Source of the DNA: Saccharum officinarum
Taxonomy: Eukaryota > Streptophyta > Magnoliopsida > Poales > Poaceae
Reading direction: 5' to 3'
Length of the DNA stretch: 64,000 bases
Assembly: GCA_020631735.1 (NCBI GenBank)
Contig: CM036160.1
Span: 8,152,746 to 8,216,745 of the forward strand
The notes under the pieces are model-generated. The model was given only the letters and a program-made list of their open reading frames with translations. It ran no database searches and was not told the origin of the DNA. Both the position numbers and the translations under genes were made by a program. Positions 53,585-64,000 of the stretch are shown in pieces (the stretch's first letter is position 1; each line of letters begins with the position of its first letter).

Positions 53585-54388
53585 TGATGAGTACTGGCCC
53601 GATCTTCCGAGAGGTAACCGGTAAGTTTGATTTGTGGAGATCTCGATGTTGGCGATCCAGCTTCAAATCAGACATGATTCGAACCCTGCAACCGTTACAC
53701 CACTGCTCCGTTGGTTATCAACCAAGCACAACTTGATTGACCTCGCCAAGAAGGCTTTTCTTGCAAGCGAATCGAAGAGCACAAGCAAGAAGGTAAAAAC
53801 ACGCAATCTGAAATTGCAAATATGAATGATGTGAATATCAATAGAGGGTTCAAGAACTCGGTTCCAAAGGACTAATCAACACAGTGGAGGAGATCAAGAA
53901 TAGGGGCCCTGGATCACTGTAAAAGGATTTGTCACCACAGTTACAATGAATGATTCAGTTTCTCGATGGAAAACTAAACTCTAAACAAAACCCAATTGTC
54001 TAATAGTGGCGGCGGCTGTGTTTATAGTCTAAGACTCGACCTAGGGTTGGGAACGGCCAGGGGTTGGGCGCCCACAACTTGGGCTTAAGGCCCGACACGA
54101 TACATGGCCAAGTTGGCCCAAATAGGTGACGCAACACCTTGACGTGGTCACACAGAATGATCCACAGACCTTCTGGAGCTGGGACCAGATCCAAAACGAC
54201 GGCGTCGTCGTCCCCTTTCCAACGCATCCAAGAACGCCCCGTTTTGATGTCGTATGAGAGAGTTATGACCAAAACAGTGACGACGTGTCTGCTGAATCCG
54301 AGGGTGACGTGGCAGCTGAGTTGGGGACGAATTGCAACTTGGGAAAGACCATAACGTCGGTGTGTCAAGCGTGGTGATGTCCTCATCA
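53585..54388 (-). repeat. 3' LTR of the gypsy derivative (804 bp)
   Basis: On the plus strand it starts TGATGAGTACTGGCCC and ends GTCCTCATCA; on its own strand it runs TGATGAGGACATC...GTACTCATCA, so the termini are themselves inverted repeats. Length equals the other LTR. Confidence 0.93.
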
Positions 54389-54401
54389 TCCTCCCCTTCT
54401 T
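54389..54401 (-). other. Polypurine tract of the gypsy derivative
   Basis: On the minus strand AAGAAGGGGAGGA stands directly before the TGATGAGG of the 3' LTR. The coding frame of the pol tail (QEGEDDEDI) runs straight through it into the LTR. Confidence 0.8.
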
Positions 54402-56345
54402 GAATTGGAGTCGTCCTTAACTCCATCTTGGCGATATCCTCATCATCCTCTCCTTCTAGAATTGGAGTCGTCCTCGACTTCATCCTATCATCAGCGAACT
54501 CCTGCAAAAGGTTAGTGACAGCAGGCAATGCACCAGACAGAATAGGTTAACAAAACATAGTATAACATGGCGCATCAGGATTATCACATAACTCAGCAGT
54601 AGCAGAAGTGGTAGCAAGAAAAGTACCTCCTTTTAACTTAATCCCATTATTTTTAGCAATGTGAGTTGGAGGTTTATTTTTAATCTCATTAGCATGTTTA
54701 ATAATATCCGTAGGAGACAAAGGTAGCAATATAATTTTCTTGTCCTTATGTATGATAGTGTATGTATTAGTTCTACCATGGTGTAAAGCATCATTGTCAA
54801 ATTCTCATGGGCGACCTAATAAAATGGAACAAGCTTGCATAGGAACAACATCAAAATTAGCAGTATCATGATAAGAGCATGTGAAAAAGTTAATGCGTGC
54901 TGATTTAGTTACCTTAGTCTTACCACTATTATTGAACCATTGAAGTTTATATGGATACGAATGTTGTCGTGTGGTCAAACCAAGCTTGGCAACCAAATCT
55001 GAAATCACCAAGTTATTGCAACTCCCGCTATCAATGATAGTGAGAACACGATAACCCTGCACAATGAAATACATGTGGAACAAATTGTGGCGTTGGATCG
55101 TCACCTCTTCTTCATGTCCCACACGTGTACTCAACACACGCTGCACAAGAAGGCTAGGGTAGTCGGCGGCGGCAGCCACGGAGTCAATGATCATGGCCTC
55201 CTTGTCTTGATCGCCCTCGGTGGAATCTGCATCAATGTTAGCAACAAGGGCTAAATCATCTTCAACATCACTAGCACTTACATATCCATCCTCGGTAGCA
55301 ATGAAAGCACGACGACCGGAGCAATCCTTCATGACATGTCCCATGCCTTTGCATCGGTGGCAAATGATTTTAGAGCTGGACGAGGAAGAGCTAGGAGAAA
55401 CACCTGTAGTGGCACTTTTTTTCTGCACATTAGACAATTTACTTACCCCGGAAGGTGTAGACGGCTGTGATGCAACAGGAATGTTGGGCGTCTCCGGCTC
55501 TGAACGCTGCTGAAAATTCCTCCCATTGTTAGACCTGAAAGGCTGGTGTTGTTTGCGGCCCTGTACTTCACGTTCTGCCTTAATAGCAAGATGATACAAT
55601 TAGGAAAAATTACGCCATTCTTTGTAATTTAGTATGTTTTGTATATCATGGTTTAAACCACCAAAAAATCTAGCACTAGAATCATTATCATCTTCATTTA
55701 TACCACAACGGGCTAAACCAATAAGCAATTCCTGATAGTATGCTTCTACTGCTTTATCACCTTGTTTTAAAGTTTGTAGTAACGTAAATCACGTTGGTAA
55801 TAAGGAGGAACAAAACGAGATTTCATATGTTGCTTTAAAGCATTCCAAGTTTGAGGCACAGCAGCAGCATTATTAGCATTGCAAAGATCACTCCACCAGA
55901 ACAAAGTAAAATTAGTAAACTCACTAGTAGCAAGTCTAACTCTATGCTCAGCAGGAACATTATAAGAATCAAATTTTTGTTGAACAGCAAGCTCCTAATC
56001 TAAATAAGCCTCTGGATCAACATTACCAGCAAAAGGAGGAAGGCTAAATTTAATTTTAGCAAAAGGATCATTATTACCTTGAATATTACCTCCCATACCG
56101 CGACGGTTGAAGTTGAGGCGGCAACGGGCATAACCGTCAGCATCCGCATCTTCATCGCCAAAATCATCCGCATCTTCATCAGCAGCATGATGAGGTGGAG
56201 GGCGATGCTCGAGTTGTTCAATGTGGGTGACCAGATTGTTCACATTGCGCGTCAGCTCGGTCATAAGATTGCGTTGTTCAGTCATGAACGTTGTAAGCTC
56301 GCCCTTGGACACACACTCATTGAAGTCCGTCGGAGATCCTGCCAT
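54402..56345 (-). pseudogene. Gypsy gag-protease ORF with deleted RT-integrase
   Basis: It starts at the ATG at 56345 (MAGSPTDFNECVSKGEL). A helical N-terminal part is followed by the gag core (FAKIKFSLPPFAGNVDPEAYLD, HRVRLATSEFTNF, FWWSDLCNANN, QHMKSRFVPPYYQRDL), and a CCHC knuckle C-H-R-C-KGMG-H-VMKD-C near 55345. The protease motif is TIIDSGSCNNLVIS near 55010, followed by CSILLGRP. After GRP an in-frame TGA stands where tryptophan is expected. TAG at 55995-55997 interrupts YLD*ELAVQQKF. A frame break lies near 55780-55600. The final part (TNLLQEFADDRMKSRTTP) holds the deletion junction near 54480-54495, and the tail motif RTTP..EGEDDEDI is present twice. No catalytic RT or integrase residues remain. 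Confidence 0.85.
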
Positions 56346-57643
56346 GGTTAGAATATAGAAAAAGACAACACCAAAGTATTATCCCTATCAACTAAAAGGA
56401 AACAAGGGCGGTGGTGAAAGTGGAATGCAAAATCACAAGCGGCTTATCACCGTCTTGCCTGTATTCTTACCAACGCCAAACAAGAGCCAAACTAAAATGG
56501 CGGAGTAATCTATTGTTGAGCGTGGGTAACAGTTGCAAGATGAACCTGTACTGACAGAAGAATATGTGGAGCTATGGGTAGGCACACAATATGACAGCAA
56601 GGATTAGCAATTAACGAATGCAGATTAGCAATTGTTCAATCCGGATCCAAAGTACAAATCACAGTTGTTGGCTAAGACGTGTCGAGACGTAGCGCAACAA
56701 GGTGAAAGCAAAGAACGATGAAATGAACTCACAGAACTAGCAAATAACCCGAATTTTTCTTTTTTCCTGAATTTTTTCCGGAATTTTCCAAAAGGCACTA
56801 GTAGGAATCAAACTTTTTTATTTTTTTACTATTTTTTATATTTTTCTCTGAACAAAGATAAAAAAGATGCAACCACAAAAATTGGCACCTACAACTGAGG
56901 TGGGATGTGGTCTACAGAAATACAGCACGTTCTCTGAAAAACGTGTAAAAACTTTGACAAATTTTTTTCTTTATTTTCCTGAATTTTTTTGGCAATTTTG
57001 ATGAAACCAAACAGGGCAAAGCCAAGTTTGGGTCGGCTCCAAATAGTGTCAAGAAGCTGCTGTAAAATTTTTAGATTTTTCTGATAAACGAGCGAAAAGT
57101 TATACCTGTTTTACCGAAGGTATCTCAAGTTATGTTTTCTGGAAGGCACAATACGGCAGCGGCAGTTAGGGCAAAGCGTCCCTAATTTCCAACACCGATC
57201 ACAAGATGGTTCCTGTGACTAACAACAGTAGGTATTCGCCTGATGATGTAAGGAGGGCTGCGATGCAGGCAAAATAAGAGCGGCTGGCAACCTATCTAGG
57301 TTTTGCGCGGTGGCGAGAAGTTACACAAGGCGGCTAGCGGGGCAAGTCGAGTAATGTGGTGGCTTCGACTTGTTGTTTGGAAACGGTGGATGGGATAGCG
57401 GCGGAAAACAAAAATCACAGCAACGGGCGATTGAGCTACAACTACGAACACAATCCTAAACCAGCAACAAGACTTGACCACGGACACAAACTCAACAACG
57501 CGAATCTAAAAACAAAATTGCAAAGGCACAAAGGTGATAGGACAGCGGAAATTGAAATAGTATTGGGCTTTTTGTGGACTGTAGGTAAGGAACAAATATG
57601 AATCTAAGGCAAACGAGATTATACCTCGCGGTAAACCTAAAAT
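56346..57643 (-). other. 5' untranslated leader of the gypsy derivative
   Basis: A 1.3-kb leader between the primer-binding site and gag. It is AT-rich in the middle (T- and A-runs at 56755-57000) and has no open frame with motifs. It should carry the packaging signal if the element was mobilised in trans. Confidence 0.6.
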
Positions 57644-57654
57644 ATCTGATACCA
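57644..57654 (-). other. Primer-binding site of the gypsy derivative
   Basis: On the minus strand TGGTATCAGAT follows two bases after the 5' LTR end, the initiator-methionine tRNA type also used by the Sirevirus. Confidence 0.85.
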
Positions 57655-57656
57655 AT

Positions 57657-58460
57657 TGATGAGTACTGGCCCGATCTTCCGAGAGGTAACCGGTAAGTTC
57701 GATTTGTGGAGATCTCGACGTTGGCGATCCGGCTTCAAATCAGACACGATTCGAACCCTGCAACTGTTACACCACTGCTCCATTGGTTATCAACCAAGCA
57801 CAACTTGATTGACCTCGCCAAGAAGGCTTTTCCTGCAAGCGAATCGAAGAGCACAAGCAAGAAGGTAAAAACACGTAATCTGAAATTGCAAATATGAATA
57901 CTGCGAATATCAATAGAGGGTTCAAGAACTTGGTTCCAAAGGACTAACCGACACACTAGAGGAGATCAAGAACAGGGGCCCTAGATCACTGTAAAAGGAT
58001 TTGTCACCACAGTTACAATGAACGATTCAGTTTCTTGATGGAAAACTAAACTTTAAAAAAAACCTAATTGTCTAACAGCGGCGGCGGCTATGTTTATAGT
58101 CTAAGACTCGACCTAGGGTTGGGAACGGCCAGGGGTTGGGCGCCCACAACTTGGGCTTAAGGCCCGACACGATACATGGCCAAGTTGGCCCAAATAGGTG
58201 ACGCAGCACCTTGATGTGGTCACACAGAATGATCCACGGATCTTCTGGAGCTGGGACCAGATCCAAAACGACGGCGTCGTCGTCCCCTTTCCAACGCATC
58301 CAAGAACGCCCCGTTTTGATGTCGTATGAGAGAGTTATGACCAAAACAGTGACGACGTGTCTGCTGAATCCGAGGGTGACGTGGCAGTTGAGTTGGGGAC
58401 GAATTGCAACTTGGGAAAGACCATAACGTCGGTGTGTCAAGCGTGGCGATGTCCTCATCA
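57657..58460 (-). repeat. 5' LTR of the gypsy derivative (804 bp)
   Basis: Matches 53585-54388 in full length. Roughly thirty differences, mostly transitions, were seen by eye, about 4 percent, far more than in the young Sirevirus. Confidence 0.93.
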
Positions 58461-58465
58461 TTACC

Positions 58466-59329
58466 GCTCACTCACCCCCTGCCGTTGTTTAGTTCAGGTT
58501 TATCAGTTTTAAGTTCCACAATTATTATCCATAGGTTCATTCATACAATGGAGCACATAGCATATCAAGACAACCATTTATCATATTCATATCATGGGGC
58601 TTATAACATATCAAGGTAATCATTTATCATATTCACTATTAATCACATTATAATAATCGAGCTCATATTCCAGGATAATAATTCATAAACAGAGTATTTA
58701 AATAGCATAAGCTGAGGTATTTAATTTTTGTAGATGGAAATGGAGAGGGAGAGTATGGTGGGGTTAGCAAGATGTGGTGGTGGTCGAAGGGGAGTGGTTA
58801 AGGGATGGCATATTAGGTGGATGGAACATATTATGTAGGGGAAGGGTAGGTGGGTGTTAGGACTTGCCTCCACTCGCTGGCGAGTACATCCATAATCCAA
58901 GGGTCTGACTCTTCTTATTCTTATGACCGCTCTTTGACTCTTACATCCTCCTCCTACGTCGTTGTCTAGCGTCGACACACAAGGCAAACACCAAGCAAGG
59001 CATACATAGCAAACATAATCAATCAAAGGAACGGCCCTAGAGAGGTTGGTGGGTTGTTGTCTAAGGTTATCATTATTACGTCAATTTGAAGTAAGGGTTG
59101 AATAGAGAGGATCTATCCAACAAGGTGTGGCTCCTACGGGTTGGTTGGGTTGGTAGGGTTATCTGGCGAAAACCAGACCTCATTATTATATTTCACTATT
59201 ACGTGAACCTGGAAGAGAAAGCCTGACCAAGTCATCATAAATGACTTGACTGACCCCTACATGCCCACCGGGGTTACATGAGGTTAATTAAGTGAGTTCA
59301 TGTACATGTATTCATATACATGAGAGGGG
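58466..59329. other. Repeat-like sequence right of the gypsy derivative
   Basis: Continuation of the sequence interrupted by the gypsy insertion. It has short near-repeats such as ACATAGCATATCAAG and ATAACATATCAAGG followed by CATTTATCATATTCA (58555-58635). No gene or known family. Confidence 0.35.
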
Positions 59330-59337
59330 CTTAGGTG

Positions 59338-59613
59338 CAGGGGTGAAAATGGTACGAATATTTTCTAACCGTATTTGAGATCGAATCCGTTTAGAGGGGT
59401 TCAGATCTATCCATATCTGAGTCCGAATATTCAACATCCGATACCGTATCCGTATCCGAATAATCAAATCACATATTTATGATGCCGATATCCAATTGTA
59501 TTCTATCCGGCATGATTGACAATATCAGTATTCGAATCCGAATCCGGATAAAAATATGAAAACAAATGTAATATCAGTAATATCCGTTCGTATCCGATCT
59601 GTTTTCATCCCTA
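59338..59613. mobile_element. hAT-like MITE (276 bp)
   Basis: The left end CAGGGGTGAAAATGG and reverse-complemented right end TAGGGATGAAAACAG are an inverted repeat. Flanks CTTAGGTG (59330-59337) and CTTATGTG (59614-59621) are an 8-bp duplication with one mismatch, as in the hAT superfamily. The interior is full of CCGTATCCGTATCCGAATA-type words. Confidence 0.8.
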
Positions 59614-59621
59614 CTTATGTG

Positions 59622-60680
59622 GTTACGTACATGCATATACATATATATACACATACAGAATGGGGGGGGGGTGCAACTATGGGTTAGCGTTAATACAAAT
59701 AAAAGAAATGGAAGACAAACAAACTAGAATTTAAATGGGCACTAAAATTGTGAAAAAGGATATAGGCGTGTAGGGTTTTATTTTTTGAAGATTCTTAGTA
59801 GAAGAATCAATCGATTCGGAGTTGGGATGGTGGATATACGGATCATCAAAGGTTTATTAAAGAAAGGCGTGTGACAAGGATATTGAAAATTATTTCTAAA
59901 ATTTTAGATGGTGGAGAAGGCGTGGGAAAGGTCTGGGTAGGCTTTGAAGTGGCTCTAGTATTTATAGGAATTTTCTGAAAATTTTTCTAGAATGGGAAAG
60001 GACTTACTCAGGCTCCTGCGTGTATCTCCCGGGTGCACGTACTCTTTTCTATTTAGCACAGCTGCTAACGTACACTTCCCAGTCGGACGTGTGCTTGCAT
60101 GGCCTTTCCAAGTGTGGTTCACGTATGCCAGGTTCACGGACGGTGAGAGAGGGTTAAGTCACTTGCAGTCGGGTCCCACCGTGGTGACGTGGCGTGCTCC
60201 CAATGGACCAAGCGACTTGGCCGGCGTGAGGCCGCGCTGGCGTATGGCGTTCGACGTCTCACGGAGCGGCCTCCATTCGTCCACTGGTTAGTGGTTAGTC
60301 GTCGTCGTTCGCATGCGCATCCCCTTTCTCCAACCGAGGAAGAGATAGCAGAGCAGAGACGGAGGAAGAGATGGCAGAGCACAGCGGCAGTGGGGACGTG
60401 GTCCAGATCCGGCGGTGTGGCGTCCACGGCGCCGACGGAGCAGGCAGGGAGCACAGGGCGCCAGCGACGGCCTTGGCGCTAGCGGCGCGGCTCCGGTGCG
60501 GGCCAGTGGGAGCAGCTGGGCGGGGCGGCAGCGGCTCGGGTCGGCGGAGTCCGCGCAAGCCGCGTGCGGCGTTCATGCGGCCTCGAGCCCGACGGCCGGC
60601 ATCCTTGTGAGCCACGGCGGCACTTAGACGGCTCGGGCCACTGGCTTCTTTGGCCTGGTTTAGAACGGGGCGGCGTCGCA
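59622..60680. other. Intergenic sequence, GC-rich toward the CACTA element
   Basis: AT-rich to about 60000, then GC-rich with overlapping open frames on both strands (for example 60371-60610 and, on the minus strand, 60295-60708) that show no known motif. It could be a promoter or first exon of an unrecognised gene interrupted by the CACTA element, but nothing supports a specific call. Confidence 0.35.
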
Positions 60681-63529
60681 CACTACAAGAGGAACACTCC
60701 TCTACCAACGCATATATGTGTTGCTAAAAGCCAAAATAAATGTTGCTAGGGTCTATACCAACGCATGTTACATGTGTTGCTTAAAGTGGTGTTGCAAGGT
60801 TCTTTTGCATCACATATATATATGCGTTGGTAAGAGAGGTGTATAAGTGTTGCAAGCTAGCAACAGATGTGCCTATGTTTCACTAACGCATATATGCGTT
60901 GCTGCAAAACTACGCAATACGCTTCAGGATTTTTTTTATTGCAATGTATATATGCTGCGAAATAATAATTCTTTTCCACCAAATGGCTTGGCCAATTAAA
61001 TATTTATAATGCTCCATACAACATCACAGCTATAAACTACAGATCTTAAGATAAAACCAGATAATATATTGAATATTTTATTTTATTAGATAAATGATTT
61101 TGTACATATGTACATAGACGAGAATAGCACAAAGTGCAATTGTGTACAATGGTTAACTAATTACAAAGTTCGCTTAAAATAAAATACACACTATATCTAA
61201 AAAAATCATATCAGGAGAAAATTTTTTGTTCTTGGTCCTTCAATCATCTGAACATCCCAAAATATTATGTACCTGTCCTCTGTCAAAACATAGAGTGCAT
61301 TTGTAAGAACATATATATTTAAAAAATACATGCAATTTTTTCCCAATGAATGTATATATCTCACTAAAGGAAAATAGAGAGCCAATGTGTATATACATGT
61401 TCCTAGCTTAGCAGCTCTCACGGAACTTAAGATTCATTCATATTATTCAGCTACAACCCTGCCATAAAAGCAGTTGAACTGATTTAGCGCTTAAGCCATG
61501 CCAAAAATAAATTGAATCTCAATTAGGTACTCTAATTCGGTCCCAGCAAGTAATCTCTTTTCTAAAAATTAAATAAAGCATTGTGCCAAAATCAGGGACT
61601 ATAGCAATGTTTCATGGTTATTCAGATATGAAAAAACACAAGTAAAATTCTTAGGGTATGTGTACACTATATATCAAGAGCATCAAAGAATTTTAGCATC
61701 ATACAATACTTATATTATTCATGTCATAGCATTGAGGACGTATGAGTAGTTATGTTACATAAACATTTGTATATGAAAATTACATGAGAATAAGATCTAC
61801 CTGTATTTTTGTCACGTCTGATATCGATCTTCTGTATATCCAACTTACTAGTCATCAGAAATAAGTCAGAAAATAATTAGAAAGATAAAGAGATTTAAAT
61901 GGGGGCATAAAGGGATCCCTCTTAGAATGCCAGTTGCCCTTGTTTCTCCTTCATTCAATTTTGTCTAACATTCCACTCATCTGATCATCCATTTATGTTC
62001 TTGTCCTATAGATAAACATTGGATTACTGTAATATGACACTTATGAGATGTAAAATCATTTTAGTCCAAAATGATGTGAATCTGCAACAATACTAATTGT
62101 TCAGGCAAGGCACCAGGTAACTAATAAGATGCAATCTGATCATGAAAGAAACCATCCAGAATTTTTTATCTGGACCACAAGTATGGCTAGCCCATAGAAA
62201 ATTAACAAACGTGAGACAATAAACAGCTAGTATACCAGTGTTGATCCGGTATTACAGATCCTGGATACGATCGCATTGGCTTGATTTACCTAGACATAAG
62301 AAACTAAAAAAATCTGATCAAGAACTTCACAGGTGCGATATGTGCAAGAATCTAACCTGCTCTAATAAAATAGAGAGAGGAATAGTTATGGTTGAAAGCA
62401 CTACATATAGCGTCCTGCTCAGGCAAATGCTAGCCTCTGTGCCAAGTCATTGCTCAAATACAGGTTCTTAAGTATATATATTAATACAGGCTACTGCGAA
62501 TACCACACATGCATGAACAAACTAATTAAAAGGGACATGCATGAACAAACTAATTAAAAGGGACCAAAACAGATGAAAATCATTTTCAGAAGTACTACTG
62601 TCGATGGGAAGTTCACTCAGATCCTTCTTTCATTCATTAATTATTCCATCTGCACTATCAGGCACTATTGGTGATATTGCAAGCAGATGGCATGAGATAT
62701 CTATCACCAATCCAGCTATTGATTTATAATTTAATAAATCTAGGCAGTGGAAATTGAACACCAACAAGAAACGAATGCCTGTAAACACTTCCTGGCATGG
62801 CTTGTCGAATATATTTAGTTGAAACAACTGTCAACCCTACATCTCTGACAGAAAAGTACATCTGGGCTTTGAATACAATTGGTGCACTAAATTTCATAGG
62901 TCGATTCAAATATACATAGAAAGAGTGTACAGGGTGGGGAAGATACGTGCTTGGGTTACATGTGAAGGCGAACAACAGTGCAGATGAGACGAGAAGACAG
63001 CTTCATCCATCAGATCTAGCTGACGCATCCCCTCTCCTCACCACTGAACCGATTGATCAGTACATGATTGAATGTGGTGATTGCCCTGCAGGAACATGCC
63101 TTTAGATCCCATCTAGAGGAATATGGCGGAGCAGACCGGATGGAGAGCCTCGAAAAAGGGTTAAAGATCCAGGGAAGGGTTAAAAAGATCTAGAGTTAAA
63201 TATACAGGGAGTATCGATGTTGCATCCTTACTCCAATCCAGGAGGGAATGAGACTGGCATCGCCGCATCAGGGGAACGAGGACTTTGGTCGTCCGCAACC
63301 GCTGCAAGCCAAAGGGCACTGCAACTGCAAGGCGAAGGGGCAAGATTGATTTGGCGATGGGCAGCGATGCGAAACCCTATGTGAGAGGGAGCCAAGGAGA
63401 AACTGGTGCGCTGACCGGGAGGCTGCGTGCGGGGAGTTGTTTTTATGTTAAACCGTGAGTAATGGACGGGAACACATCTTATTTCTGTTGCGAGGCATAT
63501 GTTGCTAGAGAGGGTTTCGTGGCGTAGTG
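60681..63529. mobile_element. Non-autonomous CACTA transposon (2.85 kb), both ends present
   Basis: The left end is CACTACAAGAGGAACACTCC and the reverse-complemented right end CACTACGCCACGAAACCCTC; both then run into CTCTA(C/G)CAAC. The 3-bp duplication GCA stands at 60678-60680 and 63530-63532. Subterminal repeats such as CCAACGCATATATGTGTTGC, CCAACGCATG, ATATGCGTTGGTA and AACGCATATATGCGTTGC (60703-60905) appear in both orientations, as expected for transposase binding. The interior is AT-rich to about 62980 and mixed after that, with no transposase (TNPD/TNPA) motif, so it depends on another element. Confidence 0.88.
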
Positions 63530-63695
63530 GCAAGGCGTGGGCCGAGAAAGCCGGATGTCGTCGGCGTCTTCATCCCGGACGGCAGAGGAGAGCACAGCGG
63601 CGGCCTGCGGTGGGACGATGGACCCATGGGAGCGAAATGGGTGAAGCTACATTTTTCAGCTCCTCTATCGTGTTCCAGTCCAGTCAGCGGATTTT

Positions 63696-63950
63696 GCATG
63701 TGGAACGGAGGTGGGCAGGCAGAGGCACACGGGCGACCACACGTACGTACGCGCCCTGCTCGCGCCTGCCCGCCATTCAATCCTGGTGGTGGTCGCGGCA
63801 GGCGGCAGCCAGTGGGTCAGGAGGGTACGAGTGTACGATGTCACAAGACAAGAGAGAGGGCCACCAATGCTACCACAGTAACTGCTCGCTGGGCCTCACG
63901 TTACGGTCATCAGCCATTCCTGATGAGCTGCGTATTGGTGCCTTCTCTTT
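63696..63950 (+). repeat. GC-rich dispersed module, copy C
   Basis: It shares GCATGTGGAACGGAG..GTGGGCAGGCAGAGGCACAC, CCGCCATTCAATCCTGG, GTCAGGAGGGTACGA, CACCAATGCTACCACAGTAA, CTGCTCGCTGGGCCTCACGT and GTTACGGTCATCAGCCATT with copy A, in the same order and orientation. Both A and C then have GAGCTGCGTAT(T)GGTGCCTTCTCT-like sequence and a T-rich run. Confidence 0.8.
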
Positions 63951-64000
63951 TTTCTTTTTTTTTAATGAAGGGGGTATATACATTGACAAAGACTGAAAGG

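Larger units (their letters stand above)
53585..58460 (-). mobile_element. Ty3/gypsy derivative with gag and protease only (4.9 kb, complete ends)
   Basis: The two 804-bp LTRs, primer-binding site and polypurine tract are all in minus orientation. The duplication TTACC stands at 53580-53584 and 58461-58465, so both ends are original. The internal region (54389-57656) encodes gag, a zinc knuckle and an aspartic protease. It then jumps, just after LLQEFAD (the usual linker before RT in gypsy elements), to RTTP.(L/Q)EGEDDEDI, a C-terminal tail I associate from memory with the pol end of grass gypsy elements. RT, RNase H and integrase are absent. The element must have been mobilised in trans. It is now decayed: stops interrupt gag, and the LTRs differ at roughly thirty sites. 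Confidence 0.9.

Noticed and set aside
60295..60708. 137-codon minus-strand frame and overlapping plus-strand frames
   Set aside because: GC-rich, no motif, competing frames on both strands; kept only as unassigned sequence.

Overview
This is plant nuclear DNA from a grass (Poaceae). The evidence is a DUF4220/DUF594 gene remnant (a family expanded in monocots), L-type lectin receptor kinase remnants, Stowaway and Tourist MITEs, and a large Sirevirus-type Ty1/copia element. The species cannot be fixed from the sequence. Two 100-base N runs (10409-10508, 35282-35381) mark a draft assembly. The window is a transposon-dominated intergenic block. Only one gene looks intact: a two-exon secreted-peptide gene of the EPF/EPFL family at 48838-49423.

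1-10.4 kb: a decayed LINE, a lectin-receptor-kinase kinase-domain pseudogene, a DUF4220/DUF594 pseudogene on the minus strand, a long (AT)n tract and a decayed Ty1/copia pol fragment. 10.5-17.1 kb: a MULE-like MITE with long inverted repeats, a LINE 3' end (zinc-binding region and RNase H), a tRNA-type SINE, a Stowaway MITE and a PIF/Harbinger-like element.

17.1-32.2 kb: a nested stack. A non-autonomous CACTA element (17132-32182, target duplication AAC) holds a 230-bp Tourist MITE (duplication TAA) and a complete 13.4-kb Sirevirus (18082-31514, duplication AATAC). The Sirevirus has 1607-bp LTRs that are almost identical, an open gag (780 aa), an open pol (PR-INT-RT-RH) and a large third ORF (826 aa) of unknown function. 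The third ORF is preceded by its own cluster of the CCGGACGC/GCGTCCGG repeats that also fill the LTR. pol and ORF3 each open at or just after a splice-acceptor-like sequence.

32.2-43 kb: a Tourist-like MITE, a local duplication, a second LINE fragment, a gap, then the 3' end of a second Sirevirus (multiple polypurine tracts plus a 2.3-kb LTR). That LTR abuts and truncates a lectin-receptor-kinase gene. A tRNA-type SINE and a 2.4-kb MULE-like element with GC-rich, gene-like cargo follow. 43-53.5 kb: three-copy GC-rich repeat modules (the third copy lies at 63.7 kb), a CACTA terminus, several Tourist-like MITEs including an inverted pair, the EPFL gene, and a 62-bp Stowaway remnant. 53.6-58.5 kb: a complete Ty3/gypsy derivative on the minus strand with 804-bp LTRs and duplication TTACC. 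It encodes only gag and protease because RT-RNaseH-integrase has been cleanly removed. 59.3-63.5 kb: a hAT-like MITE and a complete non-autonomous CACTA element (duplication GCA).

No array, operon or defence system is present. The most unusual content is the Sirevirus ORF3 with its LTR-like upstream module, and the gag-protease-only gypsy derivative. Boundaries, duplications and difference counts were read by eye.
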